In this document: positions 48,101-58,519 of the stretch, piece by piece
Position numbering within the stretch: position 1 is the first letter of the stretch
Layout of the letters: every line of letters starts with the position of its first letter
Notes under the pieces: generated by a model
The model's input: the letters and a program-made list of their open reading frames with translations, nothing else
What the model was told of the DNA's origin: nothing
Databases searched by the model: none
NCBI GenBank assembly: GCA_947172415.1
Contig: OX359199.1
Location: forward strand, 6,134,884-6,198,883
DNA: 64,000 bases
Reading direction: 5' to 3'
Source of the DNA: Chondrosia reniformis
Lineage: Eukaryota; Porifera; Demospongiae; Chondrillida; Chondrillidae
Translations under genes and position numbers: made by a program

Positions 48101-50234
48101 CACTCCCCCTCAAGCCTTCCATTGTGCAATGGCTGATATTGAGCCTTCCAGCCAGCAGTGGACACAAGGAGCTATTCAGTTCTTGAGTGGTTTCATGGAT
48201 ACACTTCTTACTGTGGTTATGTGTAAACACAGACAAGATATTTACCATATTGATCTTTTGCATCAGTCCGATTCAATGAAGCAATCTCTAATATCAAAAG
48301 GATGGGCTAAGTTGATGTCTGCTTCTGCCTCAGTTAAAGCAGCCACACTTCCATCTGGTCCTTTCAGTGCTCTAGTTATGCATGTCGAGTCACCTGACAG
48401 CATCTGGTTCCAGCTCGATAATGGCGATAACCAAAAGAAGTTGATGAACTTGTACGAGAACTTGTCTGCTTATTGCAAGAACTGTGCACAGGAGAGTGTT
48501 CTGTGGAAAGAAGGGGAATTTTGTGCTGTCCTCAATTCTGAAGATGAAATATGGTACAGAGGACAGATATTGAAAACCTCCTCAAATAATGTCCAGGTAC
48601 GCTTCATTGATTTTGGTATGAGTCACTCCAGCACAGTTCAGCATCTGAGGCCTCTCACTGCCCCCTTGGCAGATTTCCCTTCACAAGCCATCCAAGGGAA
48701 ACTAGCTGAAGTTGTTTCTGTGACTGAGAGTGACATGTGGCCCAAACCTGCGATAGCATTCCTCAACCAAATGATTCTGGAGAAACAAGTGACCGTTTCA
48801 GTCACAAGTAGAAATGGACCTGTCTATGTAGTAAAGATTAAGCTTAAAGATCAACAAGTTGATGAGGCACTCATTAAAGCTGGCCACGCCCTTTATCTTC
48901 CACAAGTTGATCAGTCTATTCCATCTTCTTTCACAAGGCCAAAAGAAGTGTCTCCTTTCCAACCTCTTGTTCCTACTCAAGCCATGAAACCCGCGAAGCA
49001 GAAGGCTTCACCAGAAATACAAGATGCTAAGCATAAGCCAGTGAGAATCTTGTTGAGTGAGTGTAAGTGGGTCCAGCTGCCATCAAGTGAGAGGTTCAAT
49101 GTGTTGGTGTCTCATGTCTTATCAGTGGGAAAGTTTTGGATTCAAGTTGCTGAGAGAGAACACATCTCTGGTCTAATGCAACTAATGGAGGCCATTAGCA
49201 ATCATACCAAGTCACCACAAGTGAGCCCTTACCAGAAGCCTCCTGTTAAGGATGAGCTCTGTCTTGCACTCTTCAGTGAAGATCAGAATTGGTACAGAGC
49301 GTCAGTTATTGATGTTTCTGGCTCTGTAGTCACAGTCCAGTTTGTAGACTTTGGAAACATGGACACTGTATCTCCAGCTTCGCTGCTCAAAATTCCTTCT
49401 AGTCTCCTGTCTCTCCCTATCCAAGCAGTGGAGTGTGCACTAATAGGAGTACCCCAAGCAGAGCATAGCTCTCCCTCGCTCTCTGTAACAAATGCCTTTA
49501 AGAGAGCTACTGATGGACGGTGCCTGGCCTGTGAGGTGTACTCGAGGGATCCCCTTTGTGTTAGTCTGCTTGATCCATCTACCTCAGGTACTTCAGTACG
49601 TGATTCCCTTGTTAGAGCTCAGCTCCTTCCTGTTATTGAGGATAAAGCAATGGTCAAGGTGGAACAAACTAGGCTGCCCATGTCAGATATGACCACAGTG
49701 TTGATATCGCATGCTAATTCCCCCGGAGACTTTTATGTCCAAATCATTACCCAATCGTCCATCAGCAACTTTGAACACTTGACCAGGAAAATGAACGAAT
49801 ACTGTAATGGAAGGCCAAGTGGATCCCCAAGTATTCATTATGGGCAGCTGTTATGTGCCAAGTTTTCTGAGGACCAAATGTGGTATCGTGCTAGAGTGAT
49901 TAGTTTTGTGGATAAATCCACTGCTCTAGTTCAGTTTATTGACTTTGGTAATACAGACATCGTGTCCTTGAATGATGTGATCCCCATCCACCCAGATCTC
50001 ACTCACCTGCCAGGCCAGGCCGCTCACTGCTGTCTGGTGGGGTATGAAGGTGGAGAAGTTGTTGATAAGGGTTTGACATCCAGATTCAGTTCTCAAACTT
50101 CTAATAAACCATTAAATGCTCTCTGCAAAGGATTATCATTCAGAGCAGGAGGGAGTATCAGAAGTGTTGTGGAATTGGTTGACACTACAACATCAAATGA
50201 TGTGAAGATCAGCTCATCCTTAGCAAGTCACTAG
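42134..50234 (+). CDS. RRM-MYND-multi-Tudor protein (TDRD1-like)
   Basis: Seven exons: 42134-42151, 42265-42365, 42559-42738, 42850-42972, 43134-43287, 43481-43572 and a 6.6-kb last exon 43661-50234; 2413 residues. Domains in order: RRM (TLYVANIPREVS; FVQYGTIKEAERAILEFNG, about residues 180-260); MYND finger (CIFCGKPSTKKC...CSIECQTKDWGQHSKVC, about 404-440); a 14-residue repeat RPEGVAPQPNETLP (6 copies); a degenerate then two further Tudor regions; a second, unrelated 14-residue repeat SNPGQQTSNPGHRS (9 copies, 46573-46962); and more extended Tudor domains. Six carry the aromatic/acidic core (FFDFGN, FIDFGN, FIDYGN, FIDFGM, FVDFGN, FIDFGN). Such proteins bind symmetric dimethyl-arginine on PIWI proteins and scaffold piRNA granules. 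The short first exon is inferred. Confidence 0.9.
44462..44702 (+). repeat. 42-bp coding minisatellite
   Basis: Six tandem copies encoding RPEGVAPQPNETLP variants inside the Tudor gene, between the MYND finger and the first Tudor region. Unit lengths stay multiples of 3. Probably a disordered linker. Confidence 0.9.
46570..46965 (+). repeat. 42-bp coding minisatellite, 9 near-identical copies
   Basis: Nine copies of a 42-bp unit encoding SNPGQQTSNPGHRS between Tudor regions. Copies differ almost only by silent changes (caacag/cagcag), suggesting recent expansion or homogenisation. Confidence 0.93.
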
Positions 50235-50896
50235 ACTTCACTCCAATCTACCATTTCTTCATTTATTCACATGCGTACACTTACACTTTGAACTGCAGCT
50301 TCACACGCTAAACACAGTAAGTTGTATTCACTTGTAGCAGTTGTGCACACTCTGTTATGAATTGTTGATGAGTTTATGCATCATTCCTATTCTCATTTCA
50401 ATTTGATTTAAATTGAGAATGAGTCATTAGTGATGCCACATCAGAGGAGTTTGTGATAACTACCTGCTTTGTGTGACTGTGTTACCATACAGCAGTAGGC
50501 TTTAACACAAACTGACAATGTATACTGTAATTAAAATTTCAGCTGCTAATGATAAGTTTTGCAAACAGCTGTAGTGACACCCCTACGAGAGTTAGTTTTA
50601 ATAACAATTTCGCTTAAGTATATAGGTGTCAAAAATAGGAAAGCTTTAAGATCTAAAGCTGATCTTAAAGCATCAATATCATCATCATTGGACTCTGGAT
50701 ACAGGTGTCTCTTACTGACCAAAGTTGTGCATGTATGTACATATTTCATCTCAACAACTCTTTTTCCTATAGGTCAGTGGACTTATGAACCTGCTATCTA
50801 ATACTCAGTTATAATTGTATGCTCATTTATTCATAGATTTGTGTTTGGACACTGCTTTTTGAATGACTGTTTTATCGATTCTTCTTTATTATCAAT
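50235..50896. other. 3' flank of the Tudor gene
   Basis: AT-rich sequence with no supported gene. Confidence 0.5.
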
Positions 50897-51274
50897 TCTT
50901 GTATTTTGATAAGTTAAGTACACATTCCTGCAAGAAATGGCTAATTGACCATATAGGACAACTGTATGGCAGCCATGACATATTATGATGCAAAAAAGGA
51001 GATAGTTGTTACAATAAGTGAAAATGGATGGACAATACGTTTCAGTAGTTAAAATGCAATCATACAAAAACAGCATGGACTATAGATTTAAAACATTTAT
51101 GAAATAATAGTCTCTGTCATAGTTGTGCTCATAAAACTACATTATACAGAAATCCATTCTAATTCTTTCTTCTTCTTTAGAAAATATTTCTTGAAAGCCA
51201 TAAAAGCAAAACCATCAAAGATGGTGAGTCGTATCTCCTTTAATGGACAGTCTTTAGGGTACTGATAGCTCAAA
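50897..51274 (-). pseudogene. duplicated fragment of the RING-macro gene 3' end
   Basis: About 380 bp nearly identical to 55783-56164, covering the 3' flank and most of the last exon of the macrodomain gene (YPKDCPLKEIRLTIFDGFAF; stop included). It breaks off inside the exon at 51274, with no acceptor or upstream exons. It is therefore a non-functional gene fragment lying 4.9 kb from its source. Confidence 0.9.
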
Positions 51275-51420
51275 CACAATTATGGACTCTTCTCTTCGGA
51301 GGACTGATTTCGTATAATTTCTTTCACTTACAAATTTATTAATGTACAATCACATTTGTCTTATCTCTCACGCGATAACTACTTAGCTAGAAATTGATTT
51401 AGTCTCTAACGTTATGAAGA

Positions 51421-52118
51421 AAAAAAAAAGCGTCCCAAGTGTGTTAGGATACGCAATGGGTTCCCAAACTCTAGTTCAACTATCGCGATATGCTGACGAT
51501 AAGGAAAAAAGAGAAAAACAGCCGCTAGAGTGGGTTTTGAACCCTCTTGCTATAATCGAACGATAATCAGCAAAAGAAAGAAGAAGAAAAAGACCAGTCA
51601 CGTTAGCCAGCAGAGACTGCTGTTACCGTCGAGCACCGCGAGGAGGTGTGACTTGGATTTTGCTCGACGCAGGGAGTTCACGTTACCATCCACAATGCGA
51701 GCCGTCCTTCCATCGCTGGTCGTCTGGGGCCAGGATCGTTGGTAACGCCTAACTGGTGCAGTTTCGGCTTTGGTAGTCACAGAGTGACAGAACCGGCCTT
51801 ATCCCTCCCCGGGTTCCGTTGTATCGATAAATCGATAATTGGTGAGCACATCCCCATGGCACCAACCGATACAGGGCAGCTACGGAACCTAGACACTACC
51901 AAGCCAACGAGTTCGGACTTACTCCCTTACCCGAGGCTCCACGCTGGCAGGCCTGAATGGTCACGTTAAAATGGACTATTTATACTCAACTCTGTGTGAT
52001 GAAAGAGAAAAAAGAGAAAAAAACGATTGCCCTCGTAGTCGATCCAACTTTTGGCTTATTTGGTGGTATTGTAGGCTTGCTTCTCGCTTCACTGTACTAC
52101 CGGTTCTCTTATGAATGA
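51421..52118. repeat. dispersed repeat, copy 2
   Basis: Near-identical to 2231-2810. It ends with 52035-52118, an open stretch reading VVDPTFGLFGGIVGLLLASL then seven more residues and a stop. The same segment in related form is at 2845-2902 (frame broken) and 55251 onward. Confidence 0.87.
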
Positions 52119-52150
52119 CCAGATATTAACTTGTATATATACAAAAGTGG

Positions 52151-52329
52151 TATGTTAAGCACCAGCTTAATATATAAACTATAACACTATTATTGTATAA
52201 AATGTTAAGCACCAGCTATACTTGTTATACACTTATCCGTATGTTAAGCACCAGCTTAATATATAAACTATAACACTATTATTGTATAAAATGTTAAGCA
52301 CCAGCCATACTTATTATACAGTTTTCCGT
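52151..52329. repeat. two tandem 89-bp units with TTAAGCACC motif
   Basis: Two copies of an 89-bp AT-rich unit (starts 52151 and 52240), each with ATGTTAAGCACCAGC twice. The TTAAGCACC word is shared with the larger 105-bp array downstream, so these may be a precursor or flank of it. Confidence 0.85.
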
Positions 52330-52899
52330 ATAGTACTCCTTAGCACGGTCGTCGGGCTTTCCAAGTTTGTTTTTCGATGGCTTCGAGATATTAGTCGTTC
52401 TAATGCCAAAGGTTAAATAAACACATTCAAAAAGAAAGAAGAACAATCGGTTTTGGAAGGCGCTTTGCCTGAAGGTGCAGTTAACTTGGACTTGATCGTT
52501 TATGGCGAACTAGGTAATGTGCTCTGCATTAGGGAATGAATCATTAAATATCGAGGTTAGACAGTTCGTTTTAATTCTCTCAGGATAGAAAAGCGTAGAA
52601 TACATTGAAGCGTTGGTTAATCATAGCGACTCACAGCCAGGTTTAGCAGCACGTAGGCCATGCAATGACACAACTCCAATACGCGCTCGCATGTATAAAC
52701 AATATATAGTCCGTATTTTTTGCTTTAAAATAAGACCGTGGATTCATATGCATACAATTTTCCATAATTATATCTTATATGCTGCTCCCATTCTTCATCC
52801 ACATGTACAAGTAGACGATGCTTAACATTCAGTGTACTTTAAGCACCGGAAAGCAAATGGGAACAGTTTGGGTCTGCAACTACTAAACCTACAGATGTA
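52330..52899. other. unassigned stretch between repeats
   Basis: No supported gene. A GGTGCTTAA/TTAAGCACC-like word pair appears near its right end (52816-52852), announcing the array. Confidence 0.5.
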
Positions 52900-55250
52900 T
52901 GATTAGCTGGTGCTTAAGCCAAATAGTAGATTAAGCACCAGGAGGACTATAGGAGCTGCAAGGTGTCATTTCAAGTCACCTCGATTGCATTTTCCAATAG
53001 TACCAGGTTTTCTGGTGCTGAAGACAAAAAGTGGGTTAAGCACCAGTAGGACTATAGGAGCTGCAATGTGTCATTTCAAGTCACCTCGATTGCATTTTCC
53101 AATAGTACAAGGCTTGCCGGTGCTTAAGCCAAAACGTGGGTTAAGCACCAGGAGGCCAATAGGAACTACAAGGTGTCATTTCAAGTCACCTCGATTGCAT
53201 TTTCTAATAGTACCAGGTTTTCTGGTGCTGAAGACAAAAGTGGATTAAGCACCAGGAGGCCTATAGGAGCTGCAAGGTGTCATTTCAAGTCACCTCGATT
53301 GCATTTTCCAATAGTACAAGGCTTGCCGGTGCTTAAGCCAAAACGTGGGTTAAGCACCAGGAGGCCAATAGGAACTACAAGGTGTCATTTCAAGTCACCT
53401 CGATTGCATTTTCCAATAGTACAAGGCTTGCTGGTGCTTAAGCCAAAAAGTGGGTTAAGCACCAGGAGGCATATAGGAACTACAAGGTGTCATTTTAAGT
53501 CACCTCGATTGCATTTTCCAATAGTACCAGGTTTTCTGGTGCTGAAGACAAAAAGTGGATTAAGCACCAGGAGCCCTGTAGGAGCTGCAATGTGACATTT
53601 CAAGTCATCTCGATTGTATATTTCAATAGTACAAGGCTTGCCGGTGCTTAAGCCAAAACGTGGGTTAAGCACCAGGAGGCATATAGGAGCTGCAAGGTGT
53701 CATTTCAAGTCACCTTGATTGCATTTTCCAATAGTACAAGGCTTGCCGGTGCTTAAGCCAAAACGTGGGTTAAGCACCAGGAGGCATATAGGAGCTACAA
53801 TGTGTCATTTCAAGTCACCTCGATTGCATTTTCCAATAGTATCAGGCTAGCCGGTGCTTAAGCCAAAACGTGGGTTAAGCACCAGGAGGCATATAGGAAC
53901 TACAGGCTGTCATTTCAAGTCACCTCGATTGCATTTTCCAATAGTATCAGGCTTGCCAGTGCTTAAGCCAAAAAGTGGATTAAGCACCAGGAGCCCTGTA
54001 GGAGCTGCAATGTGTCATTTCAAGTCATCTCGATTGCATATTTCAATAGTATAAGGCTTGCCGGTGCTTAAACCAAAAAGTGGATTAAGCACCAGGAGGC
54101 ATATAGGAGCTGCAATGTGTCATTTCAAGTCACCTCGATTGCATTTTCCAATAGTATCAGGCTAGCCGGTGCTTAAGCCAAAACGTGGGTTAAGCACCAG
54201 GAGGCATATAGGAACTACAGGCTGTCATTTCAAGTCACCTCGATTGCATTTTCCAATAGTATCAGGCTTGCCAGTGCTTAAGCCAAAAAGTGGATTAAGC
54301 ACCAGGAGCCCTGTAGGAGCTGCAATGTGTCATTTCAAGTCATCTCGATTGCATATTTCAATAGTATAAGGCTTGCCGGTGCTTAAACCAAAAAGTGGAT
54401 TAAGCACCAGGAGACATATAGTAGCTGCAATGTGTCATTTCAAGTCACCTCGATTCCATTTCCCAATAGTATCAGGCTTGCCGGTGCTTAAACCAAAAAG
54501 TGGGTTAAGCACCAGGAAGCCTATAGGAACTACAACGTGTCATTGCAAGTCACCTTGATTGCATTTTCCAATAGTATCAGGCTAGCCGGTGCTTAAGCCA
54601 AAAAGTGAGTTAAGCACCAGGAGACATATAGGAACTACAAGGTGTCATTTCAAGTCACCTCGATTGCATTTTCCAATAGTACCAGGCTTGCCAGTGCTTA
54701 AACCAAAAAGTGGGTTAAGCACCAGGAGCCCTGTAGGAGCTGCAATGTGTCATTTCAAGTCATCTCGATTGCATATTTCAATAGTACAAGGCTTGCCGGC
54801 GCTTAAGCCAAAACGTGGGTTAAGCACCAGGAGGCTTATAGGAGCTGCAATGTGTCATTTCAAGTCACCTCGATTGCATTTTCCAATAGTACCAGGCTTG
54901 CCGGTGCTTAAACCAAAAAGTGGGTTAAGCACCAGGAGCCCTGTAGGAGCTGCAATGTGTCATTTCAAGTCATCTCGATTGCATATTTCAATAGTATCAG
55001 GCTAGCCAGTGCTTAAGCCAAAACATGGGTTAAGCACCAGGAGGCATATAGGAACAACAAGGTGTCATTTCAAGTCACCTCGATTGCATTTTCCAATAGT
55101 ATCAGGCTTGCCGGTGTTTAAGCCAAAACGTGGGTTAAGCACCAGGAGGCATATAGGAGCTACAAGGTGGCATTTCAAGTCACTTCGATTGCATTTTTAA
55201 TAGTACAAGGCTTGCTGGTGCTTAAGCCAAAAATTGGATTAAGCACCACT
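52900..55250. repeat. 105-bp satellite array, about 22 copies
   Basis: Units contain an inverted pair GGTGCTTAA...TTAAGCACC separated by about 13-14 nt, giving a strong potential hairpin in every copy, then CATTTCAAGTCACCTCGATT and 'ttccaatagta'. The period is mostly 105 (a few 104). As 105 is divisible by 3, a 35-residue repeat (LKPKSGLSTRRPIG, CHFKSPRLHFPIV) stays open over long stretches. Blocks of three units repeat with 315-bp spacing: 53854-54168 and 54169-54483 are almost identical, a higher-order repeat. No start, splice context or codon bias supports a protein. Confidence 0.95.
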
Positions 55251-55470
55251 GTAGTTGATCCAACTGCTGGCTTCTTCGGTGGTAGTGTAAGCTTGATACT
55301 CGCGTCACTGGCTTTTCACACCTACTATACTATACATCTGTTGCTTAAGTTAACAACAGCAGATTTGATGTAACCAAAACCTTTACATTTTATCACATTC
55401 TCATGACATATGCAAATATACATGCATGGCTACTGGGAGTATATATAGACCATTTTGTAACTTCCACATG
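55251..55470. repeat. right-hand part of the dispersed repeat
   Basis: It begins exactly where the 105-bp array ends, with a segment reading VVDPTAGFFGGSVSLILASL (compare 52035 and 2845). Further on, 'gcatggctactggg' and 'tatagaccat' match 3155-3180 downstream of repeat copy 1. So this looks like the 3' portion of the same repeat, separated from its 5' portion (51421-52118) by the array. Confidence 0.65.
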
Positions 55471-56028
55471 TACACAATAGTACAGACAACTAGAGGTGTG
55501 TGATGGGTTTGTCTAAGGGGCATGTGATGGGTTTGTCTAAGAGGCGTGTTCTCATTCTTGCTATTAGCTTTTTGGTTTTTGGTGGTTCTGTGCACTGTAG
55601 ATATTATATATAATGGTAACTGTTATTAGTATGTCTTCTACATTTTGGCTATACTATATAGTGGCTAGATGTACTGCTATATATAGTGGATTTAAAATGT
55701 ATGCCCTAGTATACAATACATTCATTTATTTTACATTTGAAGTTCATTTGAAGTTTGTTTCAACTTTTCAATCTTTATTGTTTGATAAGTTAAATACACA
55801 TTCCTGCAAGAAATGGCCAATTGACCATATTGAACAACTGTATGGCAGCCATGACATATTATGATGCAAAAAAGGAGATAGTTGTTACAATAAGTGAAAA
55901 TGGATGTGGAATTGATGGATGATACATTTCAGTTGTTAAAATGCAATCATACAAAAACAGCATGGACTATAGATTTAAAACATTTATGAAATAATAGGCT
56001 CTGTCATAGTTGTACTCATAAAACTACA
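55471..56028. other. 3' flank of RING-macro gene 1
   Basis: 55783 onward is the source or partner of the duplicated fragment at 50897. 'gtgtgatgggtttgtctaag' is imperfectly repeated near 55496-55545. No gene seen. Confidence 0.5.
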
Positions 56029-58481
56029 TTATACAGAAATCCATTCTAATTCTTTCTTCTTCTTTAGAAAATATTTCTTGAAAGCCATAAAAGCAAAACC
56101 ATCAAAGATGGTGAGTCGTATCTCCTTTAATGGACAGTCTTTAGGGTACTGATAGCTCAAACACGCATCAATTAACACCTGTGCCACCACCTAGGCAGAT
56201 TGAAATGCACACAAGTATGATAAATAACACAAAGGCAAAGAAAAGCACTTGTATTGAATGCATAACACTGGAGTATAGAATATGGATAGCTACAGTCACT
56301 GAAGTGTACACTACATAACATTGACTAGCATAACTTAGGACTCACTTTTGTGTCCATGCTATATGCTCCAGCACTAATGGAAGGAATGGCCAGGGCTGAT
56401 ATTTTAAGCTGCAAAGCTTCCTTCAATACATTCTCACATGCTTCCTTTAAAAGTGTAGTTGCAGCCTCTGCCCCATACCTACGAGCGTCAGGCCCCACCA
56501 CACAGATGACATAGTTACAGCTCAGGTTGCCCTCTGCTCCAAAGGCAACAGTTTCAGAAGTGTTTAACTTTTTCTTCTTCCTGATGTAGGCAGAGGACAT
56601 GGTTTGGAGGTAACCATTGCTAGCTCTGTTTATAGCTCCTGCACATCCACCGTCATGAAAGAGGTATGGGTCCACAGGACACACTATGGCATCCACTGTC
56701 TCATTCACAATATCACCTTCCTTCAGCTGTAACGATGGAATGTGACCGTCCTTTGCTGCTATCACTAGAGGGTACAGTTGCCTATATGAATCACTTAAAA
56801 CAGTAAACACGCTATATTGAGTAAAACATTGTATACAGATACACTTGAATTTCTTAGACTGTATATTTCCTATCTAATTTGATGTAGTAGCTTATACAGG
56901 TCCTAATCTTTATCTACAAGGGTTAATGCTCTAAATGTCACATCTAGATTTTGAGCACTAGCTGAATCAAAATTACATGCTTTAATTACATACAGGTTTA
57001 CCAAACATAATCATACTACTTTACTCACTCTATTCTGCTGGGCATCCTTCTTTTACCGCTCAAATGAAGAACACTGCCCACTGCTCTATCATTCCTTCCA
57101 TCTGCTCCATCATTCCTTCCATCTGCTCCATCATTCCTTCCATCTGCTCCATCATCCTCCTCCTCATAATCACTGATGTTTTGAGCAAAAGAAGATGGCA
57201 TTAAGGAGGAACCTCCTGCTGATATACGCTTTCTGGCACGAGGGATTGACCTCTTCCATCCAAAGTACTGAGCAAGATTACGTCCCCAGGAGTGTGGTCG
57301 TCTCTCCTCCTCATGTCCCTGTCCTAGTACTAATGTATATTCCAGGAAAGAGAGTAACATCAAAACTTAACAATTCACTTGTGTATGACAACAATACATA
57401 ATACAGACAGCTAATAAGTAAAGGTTCTACAAGTTATCAAATATATTGTACACGTCCTGGTTAAAAACACTTTACTCAAACACTCTTTTCTAAAATATGA
57501 AGTAGCAAAGGTCCGTACCTTCAATGGGCTCTTCAGTGTGTTTCCTCTCATTCTCCTTTAGATCATTCTCCCTGCTCACGGAGGCCACATTAGCTGCCTC
57601 ATACTGATCCAATCGCTCCTCAAGTAGTACAATTTTCTTCTCACTCACTAACAGCTGCTCCTCCAGGACAGAGTTGCGTTTCTCTACTAGGTCCATCTTC
57701 TCCACCAACATCTCCATGTGGTTTTGGATACACGTGTCCAGGTGGTCCTTCAATTCCTTTCTCTTCAGCTCAAGATGGCACCCAACCCTTTCAAAGGTAC
57801 AGCTTACCGGCTGAAAGGGGCAGCTCTCCAAGTGATCTGACAGCTCACAGCGTGGGAAGGACTTTAGCTCACAAGAGTTGGGACAAACTGTTGGAAACTT
57901 GTTACACACTGAAAAGTGGTCCACTAAGCTGCGTTTAATATGGTACAAAAATGCAAAATATCAGAATATATTCAATGAGAATCAGTATATATGTACTTTT
58001 GTCCAGTTGCCTTCACTTCGCAGTAGGGACACTTTTGAAGTCTACACGGACAGTCCTCTTCAACATGATTGCCTAGCTCTTTCCGTCCTACCTCGCGTCC
58101 GCACCCCAGAGGACACTTTACTTGCACAAACTGACAAGGCCCAACCTCCTGACCCACACTCAAATGTGCTTCGATGTTAGCCAGCGGACCCGTCCACTCG
58201 CACCCGGAACTTCTCAGCTCGCAGTACACCTTCAGATCTCTGGTTCGGTTGCGTTCCTTTCGATTCAGCAACGTATGGGTCACGTCCATCTTGCAGAGAG
58301 GACAAGGCTTGCCTTTCTCTCTCACTTCATTGATACAAGTGAAGCAGAAGTGATTCCCACAACAGCTGGTGAGATGCGGCTCTCTCATCACGAGGAGGCA
58401 GACTGGACACTCTAGCTCGGACGGAGGAGCGTCGAGGAAATCGTAGCTATAACCACCGGAAACCACCCTTTCTAGCGCCAT
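56029..58481 (-). CDS. RING - TRAF zinc finger - coiled coil - macrodomain protein 1
   Basis: Five exons: 57997-58481, 57519-57928, 57029-57323, 56346-56781, 56029-56190; 595 residues. Domains: C3HC4 RING (CPVCLLVMREPHLTSC, GNHFCFTC, CPLC; residues 25-65); TRAF-type zinc fingers (CQFVQVKCPLGCGREVG, CPYCEV, VCPNSCELKSFPRCELSDHL, CTFERVGC; to about 240); coiled coil (VEKMDLVEKRNSVLEEQL onward); a linker with ADGRNDG repeats; then a macrodomain (SLQLKEGDIVNETVDAIV; GGCAGAINRAS; LAIPSISAGAYSMD; IDACLSYQYPKDCP). A normal TRAF would end in MATH; here a macro fold replaces it. Expected role, by inference: ubiquitin ligase directed by ADP-ribose or an ADP-ribosylated partner. The usual catalytic NAAN segment is replaced (IVCPVDPYL), suggesting a reader rather than a hydrolase. 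Its start is 38 bp from the P450 start. Confidence 0.9.
57088..57160 (-). repeat. 21-bp coding repeat in the linker exon
   Basis: About 3.5 copies of a 21-bp unit encoding ADGRNDG within the linker exon of RING-macro gene 1; absent from gene 2. Confidence 0.9.
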
Positions 58482-58519
58482 TTTTCAAGAGTTACATAAC
58501 GTTACTCAATAGGTCAGAG
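58482..58519. promoter_or_regulatory. 38-bp divergent intergenic region, RING-macro 1/P450
   Basis: Only 38 bp separate two divergent start codons. It contains the near-palindrome GTTACATAAC. Each gene's promoter or 5' UTR must overlap the other's transcribed region. Confidence 0.55.

Noticed and set aside
52910-55373. Open frames through the 105-bp array as a repeat protein
   Set aside because: Same reason as the first array: unit length divisible by 3, fragments broken by one-base changes, no gene context.
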